From: an uncultured Flavobacteriales bacterium
GTDB taxonomy: Bacteria > Bacteroidota > Bacteroidia > Flavobacteriales > JBLHRE01
Direction: 5' to 3'
Assembly: GCA_937139155.1 (NCBI GenBank)
Contig: CAKZPI010000006.1
Location: forward strand, 1-64,000
Length of the DNA stretch: 64,000 nucleotides
In this document: piece after piece, positions 37,168-44,344 of the stretch
Position numbering within the stretch: position 1 is the first letter of the stretch
How the letters are laid out: each line of letters starts with the position of its first letter
Translations under genes and position numbers: made by a program
The notes under the pieces: model-generated
The model's database searches: none
What the model saw: only the letters and a program-made list of their open reading frames with translations
What the model was told of the DNA's origin: nothing

Positions 37168-37709
37168 GAAAAGGGTGATTTAAAATCGTTGAAGGCCAGG
37201 CCTTTTTTGTCTTTTTCTGAGAGTTCAGGATTCTCAATTCCCCAGTCAATATTTAGGTCTGGGTCGTTCCATGCAATGGCTGATTCAGCCTCAGGGGCGT
37301 ATAAACCTGAACACTTATACGCAAATATGGTTTCGTCTTGTAAAGTTAAGAATCCGTGGGCAAAGCCTGGAGGGATCCATAACATGTTCTTTTCTTCTTC
37401 ATTCAGAACTACGGAATAATGCTCTCCATAGGTTTCTGAGCCTTTTCGTATGTCTAAGGCAACATCTAGCACAGCGCCTTTAATTACCCGCACCAGCTTT
37501 CCTTGCTCGTGGGGTGGGCGTTGGAAATGCAAGCCACGTAAAACCCCTGACTTAGACAAGGATTGATTGTCTTGGTCAAAGTCTATATCAAGCCCTGCAT
37601 CTGCAAAGGTTTTTTTATTCCAAGATTCCATAAAATATCCTCTTGAATCGCCGAAAACCTTTGGCTGAATTAGGAAAAGTCCCTTTATTTTTGTCTCCTT
37701 TATTTTCAT
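37164..37709 (-). CDS. rfbC: dTDP-4-dehydrorhamnose 3,5-epimerase
   Basis: 181 aa. It epimerises dTDP-4-keto-6-deoxyglucose at C3 and C5 in dTDP-L-rhamnose synthesis for surface polysaccharide. Motifs are FGDSRGYFMESWN near the start, GVLRGLHFQRPP with the catalytic His, DVALDIRKGS, IPPGFAHGF, and the KCSGLYAPEAESAIAWNDP region. The ATG at 37709 matches the family start (MKIKETKIKG); an in-frame TTG at 37718 lies inside the -7 box. No other rml genes are present here. First gene of the rfbC-mltD-uvrA-LOG operon. Confidence 0.96.
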   Translation of the reverse strand: MKIKETKIKGLFLIQPKVFGDSRGYFMESWNKKTFADAGLDIDFDQDNQSLSKSGVLRGLHFQRPPHEQGKLVRVIKGAVLDVALDIRKGSETYGEHYSVVLNEEEKNMLWIPPGFAHGFLTLQDETIFAYKCSGLYAPEAESAIAWNDPDLNIDWGIENPELSEKDKKGLAFNDFKSPFS

Positions 37710-37715
37710 GGCCGG

Positions 37716-37723
37716 CAAAGATA
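37716..37723 (-). promoter_or_regulatory. -7 box immediately upstream of rfbC start codon
   Basis: Minus-strand TATCTTTG is an exact TAnnTTTG match ending 6 nt before the rfbC ATG. Because the rfbC start is fixed by family alignment, the transcript would be leaderless or nearly so. Confidence 0.45.
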
Positions 37724-37731
37724 AGAATCTA

Positions 37732-37763
37732 TTGGCCGCTGGGCCCCGTACCTATATTTTTTG
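37732..37763 (+). promoter_or_regulatory. Candidate promoter for the Omp85-type barrel gene
   Basis: TTG at 37732-37734, 20 nt, then TATTTTTTG (37755-37763), which is a -7 box with one extra T. It ends 12 nt before the ATG at 37776. Confidence 0.35.
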
Positions 37764-37775
37764 TAATCTCGACTC

Positions 37776-38840
37776 ATGCGAATTTTCATTTCCCTCCTTT
37801 TCTTTTTAACCGTTTTCACGGGATGGGCCCAAGACAGTACCAAACGCTGGTCTTTGTACCCCTTGCCCGTGGTTTTTAAAAGCCCAGAAACTGATTTTGG
37901 ATTTGGCTTAGGAGGGTTTGCTGCCTATTCCTACAAGAATCAAGCCGAGAACCTCAAGGATTCTCAGTTCAGTTTTGGAGGGGCTTATACCTTGAACAAT
38001 CAAGTTTTGTTCTATTCGAATTTCAATATTTATAGTCCGGATGGGAAATGGCAAACCCTTGGTGAAGCGGGTTATTACAAATACTTCTTTTATTACTGGG
38101 GCATCGGACCCAATACCACCGAGTCAATGCGCGAGCGGTACGATGTGAATTTCATCCGAATCAAAACCGACCTTTTAAGAAGGGTGAATGAGAATGTATG
38201 GGCCGGATTGAGGTTTTGGAGTGAGCCCTATGATGTTTTTAACCTCGAAGCTGGAGGTTTGCTCGAAACTTCTGCACCTGGAGGAAATGGAGGGAGGTCG
38301 AATGGCCTCGGACTGGCCTTTCAATATGATTCACGCGACATCGTCTTTTTTCCAAAGGAAGGCTGGTTGCTTGACGCTTCCATTCAGCAGTTTGGAGGAT
38401 TCATAGGATCCGATTTCAATTTTACCAAGCTTTACTTTGACCTTTCTAAATACCTTGCCATTGGAGAAAAATCGGTTCTTGCCTTAAACCTTTACCAGGA
38501 ATACAGCTTTGGAAATGTGCCTTTTAGTCAAATGGCTTTGATTGGTGGATCCAGGAAACTAAGAGGGTATTACAAGGGAAGGTACCGAGATCATCAAATG
38601 CTTGAATTTCAAGCAGAGTACAGGTTACCCACATTTTGGAGGTTTGGTATGTCGGTTTTTGCCGGGCTCGGTCAGGTTTGGGGTCCCGAACATAATTTAT
38701 CGGCTCAAAACCTAAAATGGAACCTAGGAATAGGTGGCAGGTTCTTGCTTGATAAAAAGAAAAAAATTAATGCCCGTGGAGACCTTGGCTTCGGAGAAAG
38801 GGCCATGGGTACCTATATAACGGTGGGTGAGGCCTTTTAA
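37776..38840 (+). CDS. Omp85/BamA-TamA-like outer-membrane barrel without POTRA domains
   Basis: 354 aa. Signal peptide 1-18 (ending GWAQ). The whole mature protein looks like a 16-strand Omp85-type barrel: repeated amphipathic strands, SRDIVFFPKEGW, and a loop-6-like motif GGSRKLRGYYKGRYRD near residue 250, matching the (V/L)RG(F/Y) signature. The end, GTYITVGEAF, has a terminal Phe as in barrel proteins. No POTRA domains precede the barrel, so this is not BamA itself; it matches the short bacterial surface-antigen proteins of Bacteroidota. Its substrate is unknown. Confidence 0.88.
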   Translation: MRIFISLLFFLTVFTGWAQDSTKRWSLYPLPVVFKSPETDFGFGLGGFAAYSYKNQAENLKDSQFSFGGAYTLNNQVLFYSNFNIYSPDGKWQTLGEAGYYKYFFYYWGIGPNTTESMRERYDVNFIRIKTDLLRRVNENVWAGLRFWSEPYDVFNLEAGGLLETSAPGGNGGRSNGLGLAFQYDSRDIVFFPKEGWLLDASIQQFGGFIGSDFNFTKLYFDLSKYLAIGEKSVLALNLYQEYSFGNVPFSQMALIGGSRKLRGYYKGRYRDHQMLEFQAEYRLPTFWRFGMSVFAGLGQVWGPEHNLSAQNLKWNLGIGGRFLLDKKKKINARGDLGFGERAMGTYITVGEAF

Positions 38841-38915
38841 AATTTAAGGGGTTTAATACTTCCCCGCGTAAACTTGCGTTTGATTCATATCTTTACGATT
38901 CAAAATGAACAAGTT

Positions 38916-39158
38916 ATGAAGCTTTCAATCCTTTTAACAATCACCCTAGGTTTTGGTCTATTAGCCTGTGATAAATGCGATGCCCCAACCGGTGCTTGCG
39001 CGGAATCCGCACCTACTGACGAGGTATGCCAGGCCTATTTCCAGCGTTGGTTTTATCAAGAAGGATCTAATTCTTGCGAGCAGATTTCATACAGTGGATG
39101 CGAAGCCTATGGATTTGCCACAAAAGAAGAATGCGAGTCTTGCAAATGCACTGATTAA
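38916..39158 (+). CDS. Small Kunitz/BPTI-like lipoprotein, 80 aa
   Basis: A lipoprotein signal ends in GLLAC (lipidated C18); ATG 38916 is preferred over 38874 because the signal begins there. The mature part is Cys-rich. C28, C38, C54, C62, C73 and C76/C78 follow the Kunitz order, and two spacings equal BPTI exactly (C38-x15-C54 and C54-x7-C62). QRWFYQ matches RYFYN of BPTI, with the Arg at the same distance from the preceding Cys, and SYSGC matches YGGC. Later spacings are shorter. The P1 equivalent is Q39, not Lys/Arg, so trypsin inhibition is not predicted. It lies 75 bp after the Omp85-type barrel gene. The target protease, if any, is unknown. Confidence 0.75.
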   Translation: MKLSILLTITLGFGLLACDKCDAPTGACAESAPTDEVCQAYFQRWFYQEGSNSCEQISYSGCEAYGFATKEECESCKCTD

Positions 39159-39958
39159 ACCTCGGTATAGTTGTTTAGATAAAGAGTCCAATCATAGGGC
39201 TTAAACTCAATATCGGCATCTAGGTTTTGAGGAATGATGCCATATTTCTTTAAGAAAGGCTCAACCCCATCCAATCCTCCGAAATCACCTCTAAACCATG
39301 AGAAAAGCACAGTGGTTTGAACGGTGTTTCCTTTTACCTCAGTAACTTTTGTCAAAAACTGCTTGGTGATGGCATCCAGCTGCTCATCCATTCGATCTGC
39401 GTAGTAAACGGCCACCTTCGGACAGGATTTTGCTCCACAGTTTAAGGCGAAATGAATTCTTCCATCTCGTTTTTTACATCGAAGCTTTCGCTCAAACTTA
39501 GGCACGAAAAGCTTTTTCGTAAAACCCAAGGTTAGTTTTGACCGAGATCCGCGAATGATTCCATGTTCAATCCGATCGAAACTTAGGTTTTCTCCGGCAA
39601 TGATGATTCGCTTCTTTCCGAAAAACGAGCCACGATCCTCAAATAATTCAGGGTTTTCACTTAGGATGATTTGAATGTAGGCGTTGTAAACATTGATCCA
39701 AAAGGTTTTTTTGTTTAGATCCGTTTTCAATTGCTTGGCCAATACATCTAAATCGGCTTCAGCCAAGGTTTTTTGCAATTCACCCACATCTTTTCCATCC
39801 ATTACCCCTTGCATGAGTTCAGATGAAATTTTTAAGTAATTGGTTTCAGAATGGCTTGGTTCTGACGGAACCGGCTCACGGCTTTCTCCGATGAGGGAGG
39901 CAAAAACAAGGAGAAATATAAGGGCAAGGTTTTTCATATACATAAAGACTTTGTTCAT
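39155..39958 (-). CDS. DUF547-family exported protein
   Basis: 267 aa from ATG 39958, or 260 aa from 39937 (MKNLALIFLLVFASLIGE signal peptide); the open frame up to 40078 runs into the divergent gene and is rejected. DUF547 hallmarks are KTFWINVYNAYIQIIL, IEHGIIRG and RIHFALNCGAKSCPKV. The molecular function of DUF547 is not established. Its 3' end overlaps the convergent Kunitz-like gene by 4 bp. Confidence 0.88.
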   Translation of the reverse strand: MNKVFMYMKNLALIFLLVFASLIGESREPVPSEPSHSETNYLKISSELMQGVMDGKDVGELQKTLAEADLDVLAKQLKTDLNKKTFWINVYNAYIQIILSENPELFEDRGSFFGKKRIIIAGENLSFDRIEHGIIRGSRSKLTLGFTKKLFVPKFERKLRCKKRDGRIHFALNCGAKSCPKVAVYYADRMDEQLDAITKQFLTKVTEVKGNTVQTTVLFSWFRGDFGGLDGVEPFLKKYGIIPQNLDADIEFKPYDWTLYLNNYTEV

Positions 39959-39995
39959 AGCTTTGAACCTAATTACGATAATTTCGTAGGTGGGG

Positions 39996-40751
39996 ATGAC
40001 CGAAACAAATATCATGGATTTAAAGCAAATGAAACCGACGGAAGTTGATCGGGGTAAAATAAGCATCATTATTCCCACATTGAATGAGGCTGAAAACCTG
40101 AAAACCCTGCTTCCTTATCTTATAAAACACTCAAACAACCAGGTGGTTGAGATTTTGGTGGCCGATGCCGATAGCGAGGATGATACCGAGGGGATTTGCC
40201 AGAAACATGGGGCCATTTTCATTCCCTGTCAAAGAAAATCCAGAGCCTTTCAAATGAACAAAGCGGCCCATCAGGCGGAAGGAGAAATTCTTTATTTCCT
40301 GCATGCAGATAGCCTTCCGCCAGACTCTTTTGTAGACGATATAAAAGAGAGTTTAAAGCTGGGCTTTGGTTTTGGTTGTTACCCATTTGAATTCGACAAA
40401 GACCATCCACTTCTGAAAATAAACGCCTATTGCACCAAGTTTGACCGGCTTTGGGTGAGGGGTGGCGATCAGTCTATGTTCATATCTAGGCAAAATTTTT
40501 TGGCCTTGGATGGGTTCAAAGAAGACTACCTGATTATGGAGGAGTATGAATTTATCAAAAGGGCCAGAAAACAGCTTTCTTTTCGAATCATGGAAAAGAG
40601 AATCCGGGTTTCAGCCAGGAAATATGAAGAAAACTCGTATTTGCGTGTAAACCTAGCCAACCTCACAGCCTTTATTTTGTTCAGCATTGGGGCCTCTCAG
40701 AAAACTTTAAGAAATACGTATACTCGCATGATAAAACATCCAAAGGCTTAA
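39996..40751 (+). CDS. Family 2 glycosyltransferase (TIGR04283-like)
   Basis: 251 aa. GT-A fold: ISIIIPTLNEAENL, then the DxD-type ADADSEDDT, GKxxAFQMN-like RKSRAFQMNKAA, FLHADSLPP, and RGGDQSMFI with an acidic EEYEF. A hydrophobic segment near the C-terminus (LTAFILFSIGAS) may bind the membrane. The ATG at 39996 is chosen over a GTG at 39990; ATG 40014 is another possibility. The SDR gene follows with a 1-bp overlap (TAATG). The sugar donor and acceptor cannot be read from the sequence. Confidence 0.9.
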   Translation: MTETNIMDLKQMKPTEVDRGKISIIIPTLNEAENLKTLLPYLIKHSNNQVVEILVADADSEDDTEGICQKHGAIFIPCQRKSRAFQMNKAAHQAEGEILYFLHADSLPPDSFVDDIKESLKLGFGFGCYPFEFDKDHPLLKINAYCTKFDRLWVRGGDQSMFISRQNFLALDGFKEDYLIMEEYEFIKRARKQLSFRIMEKRIRVSARKYEENSYLRVNLANLTAFILFSIGASQKTLRNTYTRMIKHPKA

Positions 40752-41536
40752 TGAATTGGAAAGGTAAAACCGTACTCATAACAGGCGGATCTTCTGGTAT
40801 TGGAGCAGAATTGGCAAGGGCCATTAATGTGAAGGGAGGAAGAATTGTTTTGGCGTCTAGAAATCAAGATAAATTAATTGAGGTTCAGCGCAGTCTTTCC
40901 GGTTGGTCAAAGGTTTTTGAATTGGATTTGGGCTCAGAAAAAAGCATATCTGATTTTCTTAAAAATCTTGAAAACCAAGGTATTCACATTGATGTTCTAA
41001 TCAATAATGGAGGGATTTCTCAACGCTCCTTAAGCCTTGAAACCCAGTTAGAGGTTGATCGAAAAATCATGGAAGTAAATTATTTCGGATCGGTGGCTTT
41101 AACCAAGGCACTGGTTCCGAAAATGCTCGAAAGGGGTTTTGGAAAAATTGTATCCATTTCAAGCATTGCTGGCTGTTTTGGGTTCCCGCTTCGAAGCGCC
41201 TATTCAGCAAGCAAACATGCTATGGTGGGCTTTTACGAATCTCTAAGCTTGGAACTTGACCAAGAGGCTGTAGATGTTCATTTGGTTTTCCCCGGAAGGG
41301 TACAGACGTCCATATCAAGCTCTGCCTTAACGGGCAAGGGGGAAGCCCACGGACAAGCAGACCCGGGACAAGAAGAAGGCATCCCCGCCGAAAAATGTGC
41401 TCAAGATGTTTTGAGAGGTATTGAAAAAGGAAAGTTCAAAACCTATTCCGGAGGAAAGGAATTATTAATGGTAAAAATACACCGGTGGTTTCCTCGAATT
41501 TTCCGAAAATTGGCAACGAAAATCTCACCAACTTAA
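40751..41536 (+). CDS. Short-chain dehydrogenase/reductase
   Basis: 261 aa classical SDR. NAD(P) motif TGGSSGIG (11-18), NNGG (85-88), catalytic S137/S138 (SISSIAG), Y151 and K155 (YSASK). R37 after the second strand (LASRNQ) suggests NADPH. The sequence resembles DHRS7-like SDRs acting on lipids or steroids, but the substrate is unknown. It overlaps the glycosyltransferase gene by 1 bp, with the VOC gene 7 bp downstream. Confidence 0.93.
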   Translation: MNWKGKTVLITGGSSGIGAELARAINVKGGRIVLASRNQDKLIEVQRSLSGWSKVFELDLGSEKSISDFLKNLENQGIHIDVLINNGGISQRSLSLETQLEVDRKIMEVNYFGSVALTKALVPKMLERGFGKIVSISSIAGCFGFPLRSAYSASKHAMVGFYESLSLELDQEAVDVHLVFPGRVQTSISSSALTGKGEAHGQADPGQEEGIPAEKCAQDVLRGIEKGKFKTYSGGKELLMVKIHRWFPRIFRKLATKISPT

Positions 41537-41543
41537 ATCAAAC

Positions 41544-42611
41544 ATGGAAAAGAAGCAAATCAGTGGTATTCAGCAGATTGGAATCGGAATTCCGAATGTT
41601 CATAAGGCTTGGGCCTGGTATAGAGAACATTTTGGAATGGATGTTAAGGTCTTTGAAGAGGCCGCTGAAGCGGGATTGATGATTGATTATACCGGAAACG
41701 AGGTGCAATCAAGACATGCCATCCTTGCCTTGAATATGCAAGGGGGGGGAGGAATGGAAATTTGGCAATACACCTCCAGAACGCCAAAACTTCCTGATTT
41801 TGAGATTGAAATGGGTGATCTAGGGATTTTGGTTACCAAGATGAAATGCAAAAATGTTCAATCTCTATACTTTGAACTTCAGAAAAAAAACGCTCAGGTA
41901 CTGGGTGAACTGGTTTCTGATCCCAATGGAAATCAACATTTCTTCGTGCAAGACCCTTGGGGCAATGTATTTCAAATGGTGAGTTCAGATTCTTGGTTTA
42001 AACATGAAAAGCATTTATCAGGAGGAGTTTACGGTGCCATTGTTGGAGTAAGCGATATTGATGAATCCATGAAGGTTTACCGGGATATTCTAGGTTTTGA
42101 TCAAGTGATTTATGATCATACCGATGATTTTGAAGATTTTCGTTCACTTGCTGGTGGTGGAAAACAGTTTCGTAGGGTATTGCTTGGCCATTCTAAACCT
42201 CACGAAGGGGGATTCAGCAAATTGCTTGGTTCGAATCAAATTGAACTCATAAGCCAGGTAGAAGGTGAGGGCAGGAAGATTTTTAAAGATAGGTACTGGG
42301 GAGATAGAGGGTTCATCCACCTTTGCTTTGACATACGCGGCATGGAAGCCCTTAAACAAGAATGTAAGGCAAAAGGGTTTCCGTTTACGGTAGACAGCTC
42401 AAATAGCTTTGATATGGGAGAGGCTGCAGGCCATTTCTCTTACATCGAAGATCCTGATGGTACCTTGATTGAATTTGTGGAAACCCATAAGGTGCCCATC
42501 ATGAAAAAATTAGGTTGGTACTTAGATCTAAGAAAAAGAGACCCTAGAAAGAGCCTTCCAAACTGGATGATTAAGGCAATGGGAATTAGTCGACCTAAGC
42601 CGAAAGTGTGA
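41544..42611 (+). CDS. Two-domain VOC protein (HPPD-like fold)
   Basis: 355 aa with two vicinal-oxygen-chelate domains: residues ~8-150 (IGIGIPNVHKAWAWY, FFVQDPWGNVFQMV) and ~160-325 (VGVSDIDESMKVYRDILGF, FIHLCFDI, YIEDPDGTLIEFVE). The overall layout resembles 4-hydroxyphenylpyruvate dioxygenase and other two-domain extradiol-type proteins. In domain 2 the His and Glu of the metal site appear present (FIHLCFDI, IEFVE), but the first-strand His is replaced (VYGAIVGV). It is therefore not called HPPD. Third gene of a GT-SDR-VOC operon; the 3' end overlaps the convergent acyltransferase gene by 17 bp. Confidence 0.85.
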   Translation: MEKKQISGIQQIGIGIPNVHKAWAWYREHFGMDVKVFEEAAEAGLMIDYTGNEVQSRHAILALNMQGGGGMEIWQYTSRTPKLPDFEIEMGDLGILVTKMKCKNVQSLYFELQKKNAQVLGELVSDPNGNQHFFVQDPWGNVFQMVSSDSWFKHEKHLSGGVYGAIVGVSDIDESMKVYRDILGFDQVIYDHTDDFEDFRSLAGGGKQFRRVLLGHSKPHEGGFSKLLGSNQIELISQVEGEGRKIFKDRYWGDRGFIHLCFDIRGMEALKQECKAKGFPFTVDSSNSFDMGEAAGHFSYIEDPDGTLIEFVETHKVPIMKKLGWYLDLRKRDPRKSLPNWMIKAMGISRPKPKV

Positions 42612-43905
42612 TTTTTTGGTGGTCTAATTCTTCAAGGTGGTCTTGAATCTCTTCATATTGTTCTAAGATTCCCCTGAATTTTGGGTGCTTTTTAAATTTC
42701 ATCCACTTTAATGAGCGCATAAGCCGATTGCACCATGCCTCGTAGTACACAGAAATCAAGGCGGATACTAGCACAAGGGGAATGCCTAGGTAAGAATAAA
42801 GTTCATATCCTGAACCAAATCCTAATAGGAGCCCGAGCCAGATTAGGTGAAACAATAAGCCTAGGCAAATCCATACCGAACAAAAGAACTCCGGACCTCG
42901 AACCTTAGACTTCGTAATGGAAAGGGCAAGGGTATCTGGGAGAATCCTATAAATCTTTCCAATTAGATAAAAGGGTAGGGTGGTAATTAAAAGAAAACCG
43001 AAGACGAAGTTAAACCGGGTGCTTTGGTTGAATATCATGGGTTTTAAACCGAACTCCTTCATCTCCCTAAAAAAGCGGTTCATTTTTGACTCAATATGCT
43101 CAAGGCTACTGGAGTCTCGAGCATTTAGGGTATTGCAAATTCTCTGTTCATCCTCTAAGCGGCTTCGGTCTTTCTTTTTCCAAGGCAAGGGATGGTACTC
43201 TTTGAGAGATCGGTAAAAATCAAGCCATTGCTCGGCAAAATTCGATTTCTTAAGATCATCCAAAACCACCAGGGTGTTACGCATCCCCTTTTCGGTGTCT
43301 TGGGTCAAATCATACAAGGCCTTACCCGGATCTTTCTTGTATAGATCGTAATAATCTTTGGCTGAGATGCCAGGCCCAATGTCCACCATGATTTCCGATC
43401 TAAATCTGCTATACCGGGTATAGTTCACGCCCACTGGCAGAATTATTACATCCTTTTCAGGGAAAGAATCAAGGGTTCCAAAAGCAATCCTGGCAATGCC
43501 CTTTCTAAACGGAGTTCTTAATCGTTTATTGGTGGTACAAATTCCTTCAGGGAAAATCAGGATGGCTTTGTTTTTCCCAAGCATCTTATGGCAGCGTTCA
43601 AAGGTGGCTTGGTTTTTTTCATGGTTGTTTCTGGATTCAAGCCTTCGGTAAATTGGTATGAGGTGCATACTATTTAATACGGCCGAAATCACTTTGTTTT
43701 TAAAAACGTCCCCACGGGCAAGGAAGTAAAGTGGCTTAGTTGTAAAGACAGAGGCTATAATTGCATCTAGAAAGGAGTTTGGATGGTTTACGGCAAGTAT
43801 AACAGGCTTGTTTTTGGGGAAATTTTCAAGGCCAGTTACAAAGGCCCTGCGGTAAAATATCCTCAATACAATCCGAAACATCCTCTTGAAAAATCCAAAA
43901 ACCAT
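42595..43905 (-). CDS. PlsC-like 1-acylglycerol-3-phosphate acyltransferase family protein
   Basis: 436 aa. The acyltransferase domain has the HX4D motif NHPNSFLD (residues ~40-47), followed by the FPEG motif (LIFPEGICTT) near residue 115. C-terminal hydrophobic segments (FVFGFLLITTLPFYLIG, CLGLLFHLIWLGLLLG, GIPLVLVSALISV) anchor it in the inner membrane. This longer form with extra membrane segments is common in Bacteroidota as a lysophospholipid or glycerol-3-phosphate acyltransferase homologue. The exact substrate is uncertain. Confidence 0.9.
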   Translation of the reverse strand: MVFGFFKRMFRIVLRIFYRRAFVTGLENFPKNKPVILAVNHPNSFLDAIIASVFTTKPLYFLARGDVFKNKVISAVLNSMHLIPIYRRLESRNNHEKNQATFERCHKMLGKNKAILIFPEGICTTNKRLRTPFRKGIARIAFGTLDSFPEKDVIILPVGVNYTRYSRFRSEIMVDIGPGISAKDYYDLYKKDPGKALYDLTQDTEKGMRNTLVVLDDLKKSNFAEQWLDFYRSLKEYHPLPWKKKDRSRLEDEQRICNTLNARDSSSLEHIESKMNRFFREMKEFGLKPMIFNQSTRFNFVFGFLLITTLPFYLIGKIYRILPDTLALSITKSKVRGPEFFCSVWICLGLLFHLIWLGLLLGFGSGYELYSYLGIPLVLVSALISVYYEAWCNRLMRSLKWMKFKKHPKFRGILEQYEEIQDHLEELDHQKITLSA

Positions 43906-43939
43906 AACTTCTTTTATTGGAAGGCAAGATTATGAAAAA

Positions 43940-44344
43940 TTACGATGGCAATAGGGCTTGAAATTCTACCTCTACCTTATAAGCCTCTTCAATAAAGCCT
44001 GAAACTATAATCATGCTTGTGGCAGGTTCAGCGTTTTTGAAGAACTTTCCATGAGCCATTCCTACTTCTTCTGAATCCCTACGGTCAAGGATGTAGATTC
44101 TGGTACGTACTATGTCTTGCCTGCTAAACCCTAAAGTTTGAATCAGGCTTTCTATTTGATTTAGGATGGAGGCCATTTGATCTCCGGCTGACTTAGACGG
44201 GTTCTTTTTGGCCTGGAGGTCGACTGTACCTGATATAAAAAGAAAATTGCCGCGCTTGAGGGCGCGGCAATATCCATAATCCTTTTCCCAGGGGGCTCCT
44301 GAGAAAATTCGTTCGGTATTATTTTTTTGCGGTTTTACTTTCAT
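43940..44344 (-). CDS. RidA/YjgF-family protein
   Basis: 134 aa from ATG 44344 (MKVKPQKNN); an in-frame TTG at 44368 is less likely. RidA fold: GNFLFISGTVDL, DQMASILNQIESLIQTLGFSRQDIVRTRIYI and the C-terminal MIIVSGFIEEAYKVEVEFQAL. RidA proteins hydrolyse reactive enamine/imine intermediates; the GxxxxxxKxxxEV-type ending suggests one of the Rid subfamilies, with no certain substrate. The start overlaps the upstream OmpA-type gene by 26 bp. A strong terminator-like hairpin lies inside its coding region at 44247-44270. Confidence 0.88.
   Translation of the reverse strand: MKVKPQKNNTERIFSGAPWEKDYGYCRALKRGNFLFISGTVDLQAKKNPSKSAGDQMASILNQIESLIQTLGFSRQDIVRTRIYILDRRDSEEVGMAHGKFFKNAEPATSMIIVSGFIEEAYKVEVEFQALLPS
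44236..44270 (-). terminator. Strong terminator-like hairpin inside ridA coding sequence
   Basis: On the minus strand TTGCCGCGC, 6-nt loop, GCGCGGCAA is followed by TTTTCTTTTT. The 9-bp GC-rich perfect stem plus T-tract looks like an intrinsic terminator. It begins 49 nt after the OmpA-type gene stop and lies within codons for YCRALKRGNFLF of RidA. It may end most adhesin/PorP/OmpA transcripts and attenuate ridA. Confidence 0.65.

Noticed and set aside
37776..38840. Calling the Omp85-type barrel BamA
   Set aside because: No POTRA domains and only 354 residues; it is a short surface-antigen-type barrel.
39959..40078. Longer N-terminus for the DUF547 protein
   Set aside because: It would overlap the start of the divergent glycosyltransferase; a signal peptide begins at 39937-39958.
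41544..42611. Calling the VOC protein 4-hydroxyphenylpyruvate dioxygenase
   Set aside because: Metal-site residues are incomplete and no tyrosine-degradation genes are adjacent.
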